Assembly: GCA_016926955.1 (NCBI GenBank)
Contig: JAFGNN010000059.1
Location: forward strand, 124,001 to 188,000
Direction of reading: 5' to 3'
DNA from: Spirochaetales bacterium
GTDB taxonomy: Bacteria > Spirochaetota > Spirochaetia > Treponematales > UBA12059
DNA length: 64,000 nt
Below the pieces are notes generated by a model. The model was given only the letters and a program-made list of their open reading frames with translations, did not search any database and was not told the origin of the DNA. The position numbers were made by a program, and so were the translations under genes. Shown here in pieces: positions 1-8,880 of this stretch (the first letter of the stretch is position 1; every line of letters starts with the position of its first letter).

Positions 1-476
1 GCCAAGGCCGCGGCCCCGTCGATGTAAACCACCGACGGGATGCAGCGCACAGTCGAGTCGGCCGGCAGGCTGATGCCCTTCGAAGTGTCTCCCAAAACGG
101 CTTCCAGCTTCGCGACGTCGAAATATACCATATTGTCGTATTCGAAGTGCAAAACCGGCCCGAGATCCTTCGCGGCCATCAGATCGCCGAGGACGAAGAA
201 GCGCTCGACGGCGAAACGCCAGAAACCTCCGCGGAACGTCGAGTTCATCAAATTCCAGCGCGAGAAGAACCGGTGGTGCCTCGTAGGCTCAAGCTCGGCG
301 GCAGACACGCTTCGGCAGTCAGGATGGCGTCGGCACAGTTCATCGAGCTCCGGGAACCGCGCGTCGGTCACGATCCAGAGCCGGTTCCCCTGGTTGAAAA
401 GATAGAACTGGTCCACAAAATCAGAAATATATGACGGGAATTCCCTGCCGCGGTGGACAATCACCGAATCGATCAT
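1..476 (-). CDS. Partial glycosyltransferase-like protein, 3' end outside the window
   Basis: An open frame runs from ATG at 476 off the left edge, giving about 158 codons. The start is supported by an AGGAAAG Shine-Dalgarno sequence a few bases upstream and by its position 19 nt after the fucosyltransferase stop. The product has no signal peptide. It contains the aromatic stretch FEYDNMVYFD and segments that resemble uncharacterised proteins of capsule loci, so it is probably a nucleotide-sugar transferase. No catalytic motif is certain in the visible part. It is the last visible gene of the left-hand polysaccharide cluster. Confidence 0.6.
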   Translation of the reverse strand, partial: MIDSVIVHRGREFPSYISDFVDQFYLFNQGNRLWIVTDARFPELDELCRRHPDCRSVSAAELEPTRHHRFFSRWNLMNSTFRGGFWRFAVERFFVLGDLMAAKDLGPVLHFEYDNMVYFDVAKLEAVLGDTSKGISLPADSTVRCIPSVVYIDGAAAL

Positions 477-495
477 CTGCTTTCCTTTCGGGCCT

Positions 496-1290
496 TTATT
501 GTAGCAATGCCGAAACAGCGCCAGCCGGGGCGCGAATCCAATCATCAGGAACAAGATCGTCGAGGTTAACGGTTCCGTCGTCGGTCCAGCGATCAGGGCA
601 GACAGTAACGCCGCCGGAAGACGAACCGAGGAACGCTCCCCACCAGGAAAATGTCGAATTGGCGATGATGTGGTGCCGACAGGTCCGCAATATGTGTAGA
701 TCGAACCCGGGGTCGTCCTCGAATTCTCCGTCATTCACGACTCGGTAATCATGTCCGACGCCTTCCAGCATCCGGGCGGCGTGCTCGGGATCGTCTGTCA
801 AAACCAGGAATTTCGGATCCGCGATCCGTTCCTCGATCAAGGCGAAGGCGTTCGCATAGTAATCGGGTCCGCAGACTGAACCGTAAACGCCCGCCGCCCC
901 GTGCGTCAGATAATCTCCACCGCGGACATGCACCGAGACGGAGGAATCTTCCTTGGCCGCGGCGTCCCATCTCGAGCGCGCGTACGCCACACCTCTCCGG
1001 AATTCGAAACGCCCGCTTTCGCGGGCGACTTTGGCGTACTCGCGCCGTTGATGGAAGCCTACGAGATATGCTCCTTCAACGTATCGGGCCCAAGCCTTTA
1101 CGGCCGCGAGGGCGACCGGATTTCGCAATTCGAGAATCGTCGGATCGCCAATCTCGAATACGTCGCGAAGGGAACCGCGCGATCGCGAAAGGACAAACCG
1201 AACCTTCTCGCCACGAGAGCGCAGCCAGAGTCCGTAAGCGTACTGGAACAGCTGGTTGCCGAGACCGGCGAATAGCTTGACGGTAGGCAT
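496..1290 (-). CDS. Alpha-1,2-fucosyltransferase, GT11 family
   Basis: This 264-residue protein has the GT11 hallmarks. There is an N-terminal GLGNQLFQYAYG motif (residues 10-21), a central HVRGGDY variant of the HxRRGDY donor-binding motif, and a C-terminal NSTFSWWGAFL motif. Family members transfer L-fucose from GDP-fucose to a galactose-type acceptor, usually in the cytoplasm while the glycan is still on its lipid carrier. GDP-fucose would come from gmd and fcl in the same cluster. The ATG at 1290 directly abuts the upstream TGA (1293-1291), which suggests translational coupling. Confidence 0.9.
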   Translation of the reverse strand: MPTVKLFAGLGNQLFQYAYGLWLRSRGEKVRFVLSRSRGSLRDVFEIGDPTILELRNPVALAAVKAWARYVEGAYLVGFHQRREYAKVARESGRFEFRRGVAYARSRWDAAAKEDSSVSVHVRGGDYLTHGAAGVYGSVCGPDYYANAFALIEERIADPKFLVLTDDPEHAARMLEGVGHDYRVVNDGEFEDDPGFDLHILRTCRHHIIANSTFSWWGAFLGSSSGGVTVCPDRWTDDGTVNLDDLVPDDWIRAPAGAVSALLQ

Positions 1291-2205
1291 TCAGTAGACA
1301 TTCCATGAATGGAACGATATCGTGTTGTAAAGCCGCGCGTACCGGCGCCGCAGCGTATCGAGCCGGGGCAGGTGTTTCCGTCCGAAGCTTTTGTTCGCCC
1401 AGTACCGTACGACCATCCGCTGCGGATGCCGCTCGGCCACGTACTGCCCATAATTGTCGTAATCGGAAACCGAGGACATCTCCGTGACGTCCACCGCGCC
1501 CGCGACGGCCTCAAACCACGGCTTTCCATGGCGCTTCCCGAGAACATCCATCAGTTCGCGCATCAGCTCGGTGTCGATCAGGCTGTGGTGACTTGTGAAG
1601 GATATCGTCGCTCGCGGCGTCATGCCGAACAGGTGTTCGAATGCCTTGAAGTACGGCACGTGGAATTCATCGCAAAAGTCAAAGACCATCCGGCCCTCGA
1701 ATTCGAACGCCTGGGGCCGGATGAAGACCGTATCGGAATCGATGACGAGGTAATGCCGGTTCTTGCAGAAGCGGCCGCCGCTCCACTTGAGCAGCTGCTG
1801 GTACACCCAGCCGGCACGGTTCGTGCCTTCATGCACGTAGGCGATATCGCGAGGCGAGATGTCGACGAGTTCCGCTTCATCGATCAGCTCGCATCGTTTC
1901 TCGGCCGCGATAGCCCTGATGGCCGGGCTGTCCTTCGGAGAGACGAGGTAGATGCCGCCGATCGGATGCGCGATGAATTCCCGCGCCGAGTCTATGACCA
2001 AGGGAAGCGTGCCCGCATCCTTGTCGATGACCGGAATGACTATGTCGATCGGCAGATCGCTTCGGCGCGCGTCGCCGGCGCCGATGGCCGGAATGCCGAA
2101 TTCCTTGGTGAAACGAGCCTGTCTTTCGACCGACTTCATCCTGTACCAGGCGTAATCGAAATCGAGGGCCTTCAACATGGATTTCAGCGGCGTCGCCAGC
2201 TTCAT
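1291..2205 (-). CDS. DUF6492-like putative glycosyltransferase
   Basis: This is a 304-residue cytoplasmic protein starting at ATG 2205, within an ATGA overlap with the preceding gene. The N-terminal half has a GT-A-like layout: IDIVIPVIDKD near residue 30, then a DSD metal-binding-type motif in LVIDSDTVFIRP near residue 150. It ends in aromatic segments (FHSWNVY). The pattern matches the DUF6492 group of polysaccharide loci, whose substrates are unknown. Glycosyl transfer is inferred from fold-like motifs and position. Confidence 0.65.
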   Translation of the reverse strand: MKLATPLKSMLKALDFDYAWYRMKSVERQARFTKEFGIPAIGAGDARRSDLPIDIVIPVIDKDAGTLPLVIDSAREFIAHPIGGIYLVSPKDSPAIRAIAAEKRCELIDEAELVDISPRDIAYVHEGTNRAGWVYQQLLKWSGGRFCKNRHYLVIDSDTVFIRPQAFEFEGRMVFDFCDEFHVPYFKAFEHLFGMTPRATISFTSHHSLIDTELMRELMDVLGKRHGKPWFEAVAGAVDVTEMSSVSDYDNYGQYVAERHPQRMVVRYWANKSFGRKHLPRLDTLRRRYARLYNTISFHSWNVY

Positions 2206-3143
2206 GGATGCGCTCCCTCTTCCAGGCTCCGATAGATCGCCAGGAGACTTTCTTCCAAACCTATTTCCGGCTGCCAAGCAGTCCGGGCCTTTATCTTGTC
2301 GAACGACCCGATGATCGCGCGGTTGTCATTGGGTCGGACCCGCGTGGGGTCGACCACCTCGCGATAATCCTTGCCCGCGATGCCGCCGATCATCCGGATG
2401 ACATCAGCGATGCTGTGTCCGGCGCCTCCGCAGACATTGTAGACTTCGCCTGACTCGCCCTCCTTGAGCAGAAGGTAGTACGCCCGGGCCACGTCGCGCA
2501 CGTCCAGGAAATCCCGGACGATGGCCGTGTCGCCGACCTGCAGTTCAAGCGTACCGGGCATCTTCCACTCCACGAACTGCTTGACCAATGACGGAATCGC
2601 GAAAACCGGTTCCTGGCCGACGCCCACGTGGTTGAACGAACGCGTGATGACGATGTCGAGCCCGTAAGACCGCGCGTAGATCCGCGAGAGCTGTTCCTGA
2701 GCCACACGCGCCACCGCATAGGGACTGATGGGATTCAGCCGATGGTCCTCGCGCAAAGGAAGATGATCCGGGTCGACCACGCCGTACTCCTCGGACGAGC
2801 CGACCGACAGCACGCGCGTCGGAAGGCCGCGGTCGCGAATGGCTTCCACGAGATTGAGGAAAATGCTCGTGTTGTTGGCGAAGCTCTCGCGCGGACGTTC
2901 CCAGCTTCTGGCCACGCTGCTGAAAGACGCGAGGTGCACGATGTAATCCGGCTTGAAGGCTCCTACTTCCCGCTCCAATGCGGCGATGTCGAGCAGTTTG
3001 ACCTCCGAGAACGCATGGTCGTAGCGGTATCTCGGCGGCTTCAGGTCAAGCCCAAGGAACGAAGCTTCCGGGTCGGCCGAGGAAGCGTAATCGATGAAGT
3101 GCCGGGCAACGAACCCGGAAACGCCGGTGATCAAGTATTTCAT
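2202..3143 (-). CDS. rmd: GDP-4-dehydro-6-deoxy-D-mannose reductase-like SDR epimerase
   Basis: This is a 313-residue extended short-chain dehydrogenase with a GVSGFVARH nucleotide-binding loop, the SSEEYG catalytic segment and a YAVAR (YxxxK-type) motif. The stretches FNHVGVGQEP, VRDFLDVRDV and YNVCGG closely follow Rmd enzymes. Rmd reduces the 4-keto product of Gmd to GDP-D-rhamnose, and gmd lies at 16.3-17.4 kb. An odd point is that the usual catalytic lysine is arginine here (YAVAR). The start at 3143 is chosen for its AGAGGAG ribosome-binding site; the frame opens 13 codons earlier without one. A different 4-keto sugar substrate is possible. Confidence 0.75.
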   Translation of the reverse strand: MKYLITGVSGFVARHFIDYASSADPEASFLGLDLKPPRYRYDHAFSEVKLLDIAALEREVGAFKPDYIVHLASFSSVARSWERPRESFANNTSIFLNLVEAIRDRGLPTRVLSVGSSEEYGVVDPDHLPLREDHRLNPISPYAVARVAQEQLSRIYARSYGLDIVITRSFNHVGVGQEPVFAIPSLVKQFVEWKMPGTLELQVGDTAIVRDFLDVRDVARAYYLLLKEGESGEVYNVCGGAGHSIADVIRMIGGIAGKDYREVVDPTRVRPNDNRAIIGSFDKIKARTAWQPEIGLEESLLAIYRSLEEGAHP

Positions 3144-3590
3144 CTGAACCAGGCTCCTCTGCCATCCGATTCGGCAAAGCAATTCCCAAAAACGTCCTGA
3201 ATCGTACGGATCGCGGAATGACTCATCCCCGATTTTCAGGTGTACTTCGATGGAAATGATATCAGGGCAGAGTCATGCGGACCAGCGTCTTGGCAATATG
3301 CATGCCGCGACGCACAGGCCTGGTAACGCCGGGCCGATTTTCTCGCGACGGTATTTCGAGCGTGCAAGATTGATGCCGATTACCTTCATGATCGATCTTC
3401 TCGACCCTGACCAACTGTAGGTGGCGAGCCATTCTTCGTGATTGCGCGGGCATCGAGAAATGCATCCAGCCTTCACTATCGACCGTCGATGGTCAGGCCA
3501 GCGGTATATGCAGGTACGGACGTGACCAGCCTGGCTTCCAGCCATAGCGAGGGGCCAGATCGACTGCGTCAGTATAACACCGATACACGG
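3144..3590. other. 447-nt intergenic region with a possible promoter and a possible decayed coding remnant
   Basis: No intact gene of convincing composition lies here. On the minus strand a sense frame runs from about 3590 to a TGA at 3264-3262 with a single in-frame TGA near 3486. It contains protein-like segments such as WSRPYLHIPLA before the stop and WMHFSMPAQSRR after it. This could be the remnant of a disrupted gene, but I recognise no family. The first bases after the UDP-xylose synthase stop hold an extended -10-like sequence (see the separate entry). No run of T residues after a hairpin was found. Confidence 0.35.
3571..3579 (-). promoter_or_regulatory. Candidate extended -10 promoter element
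   Basis: Read on the minus strand, the bases are TGT followed by TATACT, a good extended -10 (TGn-TATAAT type). No convincing -35 hexamer is seen 17 nt upstream. It could drive the genes from the rmd-like gene leftward, because the 447-nt gap breaks the otherwise tightly packed cluster. Weak evidence. Confidence 0.3.
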
Positions 3591-4538
3591 TCAGCCTGGT
3601 TGTGCGAAATATCCGATCGTCCGCCCGAGGCCTTCATCAAGGGCCACTTCCGGTTCCCAGTCCAGCAAAGAACCAGCCTTCGAGATGTCCGGCTTCCGCT
3701 GCTTCGGATCGTCCTGCGGCAGCGGGCGGTGGACGATCTTCGAAGCGCTGCCCGTCAGCTTGAGCACCTTCTCGGCGAGCTCGAGCATGGTGAACTCGCC
3801 GGGATTCCCGAGGTTCACCGGCCCCGTCACCTCGTCGGAGGTGTCCATCATCGCCATAAAGCCCCGTACCAGATCATCGACATAGCAGAAGGATCTCGTC
3901 TGGGTGCCATCGCCATAGATGGTGATATCTTCGCCCCGCATCGCCTGCACGATGAAATTGCTGACCACGCGTCCGTCTTCCGGATTCATGTTCGGTCCGT
4001 AGGTATTGAAGATACGAACCACCTTGATACGCGTGCCGCGAGTGCGCCGATAGTCGAAAAACAGCGTTTCCGCGCCGCGCTTGCCTTCGTCGTAACAGCT
4101 GCGGATTCCGATCGGGTTCACGTGCCCCCAGTAAGTCTCGGGCTGAGGATGCACGAACGGATCCCCGTATACTTCCGACGTGGACGCCTGGAAGACCTTG
4201 GCGCCCCATTTAGCGGCGAGCTCGAGCGCGTGGAGTGCGCCGAAGACGCTGGTCTTGAAGGTGGCCAAAGGGTCACGCTGATAATGCACGGGACTGGCGG
4301 GGCACGCCAGATTGTAGATCTCGTCGACGTACATCGAATACGGCAGACACACGTCGTGCCGAACCACCTGGAAGCGCGGATTCGCCAGCAGCGGGTCCAC
4401 GTTTCGCATCGACCCCGTGAAGAAGTTGTCCATGCAGACGACGTCATCGCCCCGCTCAAGGAGGCGCGCGCAAAGGTGCGATCCTATGAATCCCGCCCCA
4501 CCGGTGACGAGGATGGTCTTGCCGCTTTTCATCTTCAT
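3591..4538 (-). CDS. uxs: UDP-glucuronate decarboxylase (UDP-xylose synthase)
   Basis: This is a 315-residue extended SDR that converts UDP-glucuronate to UDP-xylose in the cytoplasm using bound NAD. It has [11 protein letters not shown] near the N-terminus, [22 protein letters not shown], the STSEVYGDP catalytic serine/threonine segment and YDEGKRGAE (YxxxK). All are diagnostic of the UXS family. The ATG at 4538 follows a GGAAGG ribosome-binding site; a second ATG two codons on is equally possible. Ugd, which makes its substrate, is the gene immediately upstream 42 nt away, so the two form a pathway pair. Confidence 0.92.
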   Translation of the reverse strand: MKMKSGKTILVTGGAGFIGSHLCARLLERGDDVVCMDNFFTGSMRNVDPLLANPRFQVVRHDVCLPYSMYVDEIYNLACPASPVHYQRDPLATFKTSVFGALHALELAAKWGAKVFQASTSEVYGDPFVHPQPETYWGHVNPIGIRSCYDEGKRGAETLFFDYRRTRGTRIKVVRIFNTYGPNMNPEDGRVVSNFIVQAMRGEDITIYGDGTQTRSFCYVDDLVRGFMAMMDTSDEVTGPVNLGNPGEFTMLELAEKVLKLTGSASKIVHRPLPQDDPKQRKPDISKAGSLLDWEPEVALDEGLGRTIGYFAQPG

Positions 4539-4580
4539 TCCATATCCTTCCTCGCGATTCGGGAACTATCCCGGCCTGCT

Positions 4581-5906
4581 TCACTTCCTGCCGATGCAGT
4601 AGTACTCGAAGCCCAGCTCGCGCATGCGACGGGGGTCGTACTGATTGCGGCCGTCGAACACCAGCGGCGCCTTGAGCAGCTTGAACATTTCAAGGAACTC
4701 GGGCTGGCGGAACTGCTTCCATTCGGTCGCGAGCACCAGCGCGTCGGCGCCGTCGAGCGCCTTATATTGGTCGTCGACATATTCGATGGAGGCTTCGATG
4801 TCCGAGAAGTGCTCTCTGGCCTGCCCGATCGCTTCCGGATCGAAGGCACGGATTCGCGCACCGCGCTTGACGAGTTCCCGCACGATGACGAGCGAAGGAG
4901 CTTCGCGCATGTCGTCGGTCTGCGGCTTGAAGGCCAGCCCCCAGAGCGCGAAGGTCTTGCCTTTCAGGTCAGCGCCGAGCCTGCCTTCGATCATCGCCAC
5001 GAGGACGTTCTTCTGCCGCTCGTTGACGCCGTGCACGGCCTTGGCGATCTTCATGTCGAGCCCGTTCCGCTCTCCGACCGCGATCAGCTCCTTGACGTCC
5101 TTCGGAAAGCACGAGCCGCCGTAGCCGGTGCCGGCGTACAAGAAGGACATGCCGATGCGGGCGTCCGAGCCGATGCCGAGCCGCACGTTGTTGACGTCGC
5201 CGCCGACCGCGGCGCAGAGAGCGGCTATTTCGTTAATGAACGATATCCGCGTCGCAAGCATGGCGTTCGCGGCGTATTTCGTTATCTCGGCAGACTTGAT
5301 ATCCATGAAGATGATGGGATGCTGGTTGCGCGTAAACGGCTCGTAGAGCTCGCGCATGAGGTCTTCGGCGCGGGGGGACTCGCAGCCCACTACGACCCGG
5401 TCGGGTTTCATGAAATCCTCGATGGCCATGCCTTCCTTGAGGAATTCCGGATTCGAGACCACGTCGAACTCGATGGACGCACCACGCGCGTCCAAGGCTT
5501 CGCTCGCGGCGGCCTTAACCTTCTCGGAGGTTCCGACCGGAACTGTCGACTTGTCGACTATCACGGCGTAACCCGAAAGGTGCGTCGCGATCTGCCTGGC
5601 CGCCTGCAGCACGTACTTCGTATCGGCCGAGCCGTCCTCGCCGGGAGGCGTCCCCACCGCTATGAAGACGACGTCGGCCCCCGGAACCGCCTTCGCGTAA
5701 TCCGAGGTGAAGTGGAGCCTTCCTTCCTTGACGTTCCGGTGCACCATCTCTTCGAGACCGGGCTCGTAGATCGGGATCTCGCCCCGTCCGAGCCGATCGA
5801 TCTTCTTCGCGTCAACATCGACGCACCAAACGGTGTTGCCCATCTCGGCGAAACAGGTGCCGCTCACCAATCCTACGTATCCGGTTCCGATCATCGTTAC
5901 GTGCAC
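4581..5906 (-). CDS. ugd: UDP-glucose 6-dehydrogenase
   Basis: This is a 441-residue protein of usual family length. It oxidises UDP-glucose twice to UDP-glucuronate with NAD. It has the N-terminal Rossmann motif GTGYVGLVSG (residues 7-16), PGLEE, STVPVGTS, the NPEFLKEG segment, and the catalytic cysteine in GYGGSCFPKD. All catalytic landmarks are intact. The downstream UDP-xylose synthase consumes the product, so this module probably supplies UDP-xylose and possibly UDP-glucuronate to the transferases nearby. Confidence 0.95.
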   Translation of the reverse strand: MHVTMIGTGYVGLVSGTCFAEMGNTVWCVDVDAKKIDRLGRGEIPIYEPGLEEMVHRNVKEGRLHFTSDYAKAVPGADVVFIAVGTPPGEDGSADTKYVLQAARQIATHLSGYAVIVDKSTVPVGTSEKVKAAASEALDARGASIEFDVVSNPEFLKEGMAIEDFMKPDRVVVGCESPRAEDLMRELYEPFTRNQHPIIFMDIKSAEITKYAANAMLATRISFINEIAALCAAVGGDVNNVRLGIGSDARIGMSFLYAGTGYGGSCFPKDVKELIAVGERNGLDMKIAKAVHGVNERQKNVLVAMIEGRLGADLKGKTFALWGLAFKPQTDDMREAPSLVIVRELVKRGARIRAFDPEAIGQAREHFSDIEASIEYVDDQYKALDGADALVLATEWKQFRQPEFLEMFKLLKAPLVFDGRNQYDPRRMRELGFEYYCIGRK

Positions 5907-5921
5907 GTGTCTCTCCTCCGT

Positions 5922-6758
5922 TCACAACGCCGGATATTTCCGTCCCGACTTGAGGAACGACAAACGTCTGGCCAGGTATCTGTAGGTCCGCAGAATGAAG
6001 TCGAGCGTCTTCGTATAACCGAACAAGCCCACGGTGTTTCCGAAGACGGAATGCTTATAGTCGTAGAATTCCTGCATTGATGGGGCCAGATCGCCGAAGA
6101 CGTCCCTGAACGCCTCCGCGATTTCCGCGAGTCGCCTGTCCTCGTGTTTGCCTTGCGAGCTTATGCCGCCGCCTTCGTAGAAGGCTATCGGTTCCTCGAG
6201 GAATTCGGAGGATACGCTGGCGGACCGGAACGCCTTGAGGAAAAAGTGCCAATCACCCACGATGCGGAATCGTTCGTCGTAGCCGCCCGAGCGGACGAGC
6301 AGATCGCGGCGAATCAGGCAGTTCTGGTGATTGATGCAGCCATTCGCGAAAAAGTTGACATCGAGTACTTTTGGAAAATCAGTCGCCGGCAGGCTTTGGT
6401 CCTCGATATGGACGAGGTTCGAATAATAAACGTCTTTCCTGGTTTCTACCGCGCGGCGCAGTCGTCCGACGACCTCATCGTCCACGAGCCAGTCGCCGGA
6501 ATTGAGGAATAGCAGGTATTCGCCTTTCGCGGCCGATGTGCCCTTGTTCATCGCGGCGTAAACGCCTGAATCTGGCTCCGAAACCCACCAGGAAATCGCG
6601 GCGGCATGGGTCCTGATGACGTCCGTACTGCCGTCGGTGGAACCTCCGTCCACCACCACGAACTCAAACGCGCGGTCCTTTTGCGCCAAGACGCTCCGGA
6701 GGGTTCTTTCGAGCCCCACGCGATTATTCAGGTTGACGGTTATTATGCTCAGGATCAT
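5922..6758 (-). CDS. Family 2 glycosyltransferase (WcaE-like)
   Basis: This is a 278-residue GT-A enzyme with no membrane segment. It shows the standard GT2 order: IITVNLNN at the N-terminus, VVVDGGSTDGS, then the DSGVYAAMNKG and FLNSGDW stretches typical of the WcaE/colanic-acid type. The acceptor is unknown. Its ATG at 6758 overlaps the preceding stop by ATGA, so it is translationally coupled to the GT4 gene upstream. Overall G+C is visibly lower here than in the modules to the right. Confidence 0.88.
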   Translation of the reverse strand: MILSIITVNLNNRVGLERTLRSVLAQKDRAFEFVVVDGGSTDGSTDVIRTHAAAISWWVSEPDSGVYAAMNKGTSAAKGEYLLFLNSGDWLVDDEVVGRLRRAVETRKDVYYSNLVHIEDQSLPATDFPKVLDVNFFANGCINHQNCLIRRDLLVRSGGYDERFRIVGDWHFFLKAFRSASVSSEFLEEPIAFYEGGGISSQGKHEDRRLAEIAEAFRDVFGDLAPSMQEFYDYKHSVFGNTVGLFGYTKTLDFILRTYRYLARRLSFLKSGRKYPAL

Positions 6759-7939
6759 GGGCGCGCCGCCCGGTCACCCGTCTTGTTTCCCGCGCCGTCC
6801 CCGACAGCTTTGTCATACACCCGCATGGTACCTTCGACGGTGCTAGACCAGCAGAATTTCCGGGCTCGCTCTCTCCCTTTTCCAACCATTTCCGCCGCTA
6901 GCTTCGCGTCGTCGAGCAGGGAGCGGACGCTTTGCCGGAGACTTCCCCCGCTTTTCGGTTCGAAATACAGAGCCGCGTCGTCAGCCACCTCGCGAAAGCA
7001 ACTTGCGTCGGATAAAACGACGGGACAACCGCAGCCGAATGCCTCGAGAATCGGTATTCCGAAGCCCTCGTAATATGATGGGAAAACGAAGCACATGGCG
7101 TTTCCGTAGAGGCCGGCGAGCTCAGAATCGCGAACGAAGCGATGCTTCACCGCTTGAAGAACGCCGATTTCCTGGAAATAGGTCACTTCTTCGCTGGAAA
7201 AATCCGGACCGGTGCATACGAGCGATAGATCCGGGTTTTCCCTGAACAAAGGCGCCAGCGCCGCCACCATAAAATGGAAGTTCTTGTACGCCGTCCGAGT
7301 TCCCGTATACAGGATGTATCGCCCCTCGACCACTCGAGGCGCGGGCCGATCAAAAGCCGTCTTGAGGTCCGAACCATGATAGATCACGTCGATACGAGAG
7401 TCCGGTATTCCGAATATTTCAACGATATCCTGCTTCGTCCTCTCTGATACTGCGATTATCCGATCGGCTCGCTCTGCGAGCAGGCGTTTGTTCCGGCCCG
7501 TCGGTTCCGACAACGAGAAGAATTCGGGGAATAGCTCATGAATCATGTCATGGATAGTGAGCACGAACGGTTTGCCGCCCAAATACGGCAGGAAATAAGG
7601 ATCGTAGTACGTCGGATGGAAAACCTCGTAATCGCCGGACTTGAGGGCTTTGATCGACGCGTCCAAATTCGCGTCGACAACACGCCCTCTCAGCCTGTTC
7701 CAGCTTCGGTACAGCCTGCGTTTGCCGCGGAAATCCAGCCCGAAGGCGAAATCCGCGAACTCGGCATCCCTTGATTGCAGTGTTCCCTTAAACCGATCCA
7801 ACGCCTTGACGTGGATATTGTCCGTATACTTCAGGGAAAGCGAAGCGCTCGGAATCCCCTCCAGGAGGGCGGTGAAATACCGGGACACTCCGCCGACATG
7901 CTGCATCTGGAAGGCTTGGTGGTCGAACAGGACTTTCAT
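6755..7939 (-). CDS. Family 4 glycosyltransferase
   Basis: This is a 394-residue GT-B protein. It has a GGVSRYF N-terminal nucleotide-loop motif (residues 16-22), an interdomain GTRTAYKN segment where the GT4 GRL.KN motif normally sits, and a C-terminal SYYEGFGIPILEAFGCG E-X7-E type donor-binding motif. These features fit retaining transferases such as mannosyl- or rhamnosyltransferases, but the sugar cannot be read from the sequence. Both ends overlap neighbours by ATGA, placing it in a tight transferase operon. Confidence 0.9.
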   Translation of the reverse strand: MKVLFDHQAFQMQHVGGVSRYFTALLEGIPSASLSLKYTDNIHVKALDRFKGTLQSRDAEFADFAFGLDFRGKRRLYRSWNRLRGRVVDANLDASIKALKSGDYEVFHPTYYDPYFLPYLGGKPFVLTIHDMIHELFPEFFSLSEPTGRNKRLLAERADRIIAVSERTKQDIVEIFGIPDSRIDVIYHGSDLKTAFDRPAPRVVEGRYILYTGTRTAYKNFHFMVAALAPLFRENPDLSLVCTGPDFSSEEVTYFQEIGVLQAVKHRFVRDSELAGLYGNAMCFVFPSYYEGFGIPILEAFGCGCPVVLSDASCFREVADDAALYFEPKSGGSLRQSVRSLLDDAKLAAEMVGKGRERARKFCWSSTVEGTMRVYDKAVGDGAGNKTGDRAARP

Positions 7940-8868
7940 CTACCGTATCCGATGAGTATTTTTACGATCTTCTTTATCGGTCGAAGCATTTTCCCGATCG
8001 GATCATGCCTCAAGCCGAAGGCAACCTTGTTGACCCGCTCAACCAGCCGCATGTCCGGCGCTATTCTTTTCGGGTGCCGAAGCGGCCCGATTTCATGGCG
8101 TTTCTGGTTGGAGAAGGGCGAATCGGCGTCGAAGGTGTGCGTTCCTCCTCCACCGAAACCGATGTTGCTGACCAGGTTCCTGGTCGGATTCACGCATAAT
8201 CCATCGTTCTTCAGGATCGAGTAGACCCACTGGTAGTCCCAGGTATCGATCTCGTGACGCTCCATCCGCTCGAAAATGCCTTGCCAGTAATCCCTCGAGA
8301 TCTTCCGTTTGAAAATCGCATCCAGACGCTTTTCGGCCTTGAAGCCCTCAAGCCCTTCGACATCGAAGGAATAGTGCTTCCACGCCCTCCGCCAGCTCGC
8401 CCAACCCCAGCAGTGCTGGATGCGCGCGAAATAATAGCTCGCTCCGCCCGCTCGGTTCGAGTGCAATGGATTGTGTCCCGCGATATGCATGACGCGTCCG
8501 TCATCGTGGTAGCGCTCGAGGAGTTCATCGCAGTAGGCGAAAAAGCTATGCGATGGCACGCAGTCGTCTTCGAGGATGATTCCTTCTTCCACCTCGGAGA
8601 AGAACCACGTTATCGCGCTCGAAACCGCCTTGCCGCAACCCAGGTTCTTCTCATTGAACCTGGTCTTCACCTCGCACGGCCAATCCACGTTCCGTAGAAC
8701 GAAGTCTCGTACTTGTCCGCAGTTTTCTTTTTCGCCCGGCCGATTCGCCCTCGGTCCATCCGCCGCCACGAACAATCGCGCAGGAGCCGCTTCTCGAACT
8801 GCCGACATGACAGCCTCAAGCGTGTCGAGGCGATTGAAGACGATCAACAAGACCGGCGAGGTCACCAT
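7936..8868 (-). CDS. GT-A nucleotide-sugar transferase (HlpA/GNT-I-like)
   Basis: This is a 310-residue protein beginning with a PVLLIVFNR strand and containing the metal-binding acidic motif GIILEDDCVPS (residues about 92-102). A long WGWASWRRAWK segment follows. This combination is typical of bacterial glycosyltransferases annotated as hemolysin HlpA-like or GNT-I-like. Donor and acceptor are unknown. The ATG at 8868 is followed immediately by GTG, so the start could be one codon later. It shares an ATGA overlap with the next gene. Confidence 0.8.
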   Translation of the reverse strand: MVTSPVLLIVFNRLDTLEAVMSAVREAAPARLFVAADGPRANRPGEKENCGQVRDFVLRNVDWPCEVKTRFNEKNLGCGKAVSSAITWFFSEVEEGIILEDDCVPSHSFFAYCDELLERYHDDGRVMHIAGHNPLHSNRAGGASYYFARIQHCWGWASWRRAWKHYSFDVEGLEGFKAEKRLDAIFKRKISRDYWQGIFERMERHEIDTWDYQWVYSILKNDGLCVNPTRNLVSNIGFGGGGTHTFDADSPFSNQKRHEIGPLRHPKRIAPDMRLVERVNKVAFGLRHDPIGKMLRPIKKIVKILIGYGR

Positions 8869-8880
8869 TCCATGTTTCCT

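Noticed and set aside
3438-6080. 880-codon open frame on the plus strand opposite uxs and ugd
   Set aside because: It is antisense to two well-recognised genes in G+C-rich DNA, has no recognisable domain and no ribosome-binding site. It is a composition shadow, as are similar long plus-strand frames at 24145-25314, 25098-27470 and 49445-51274.
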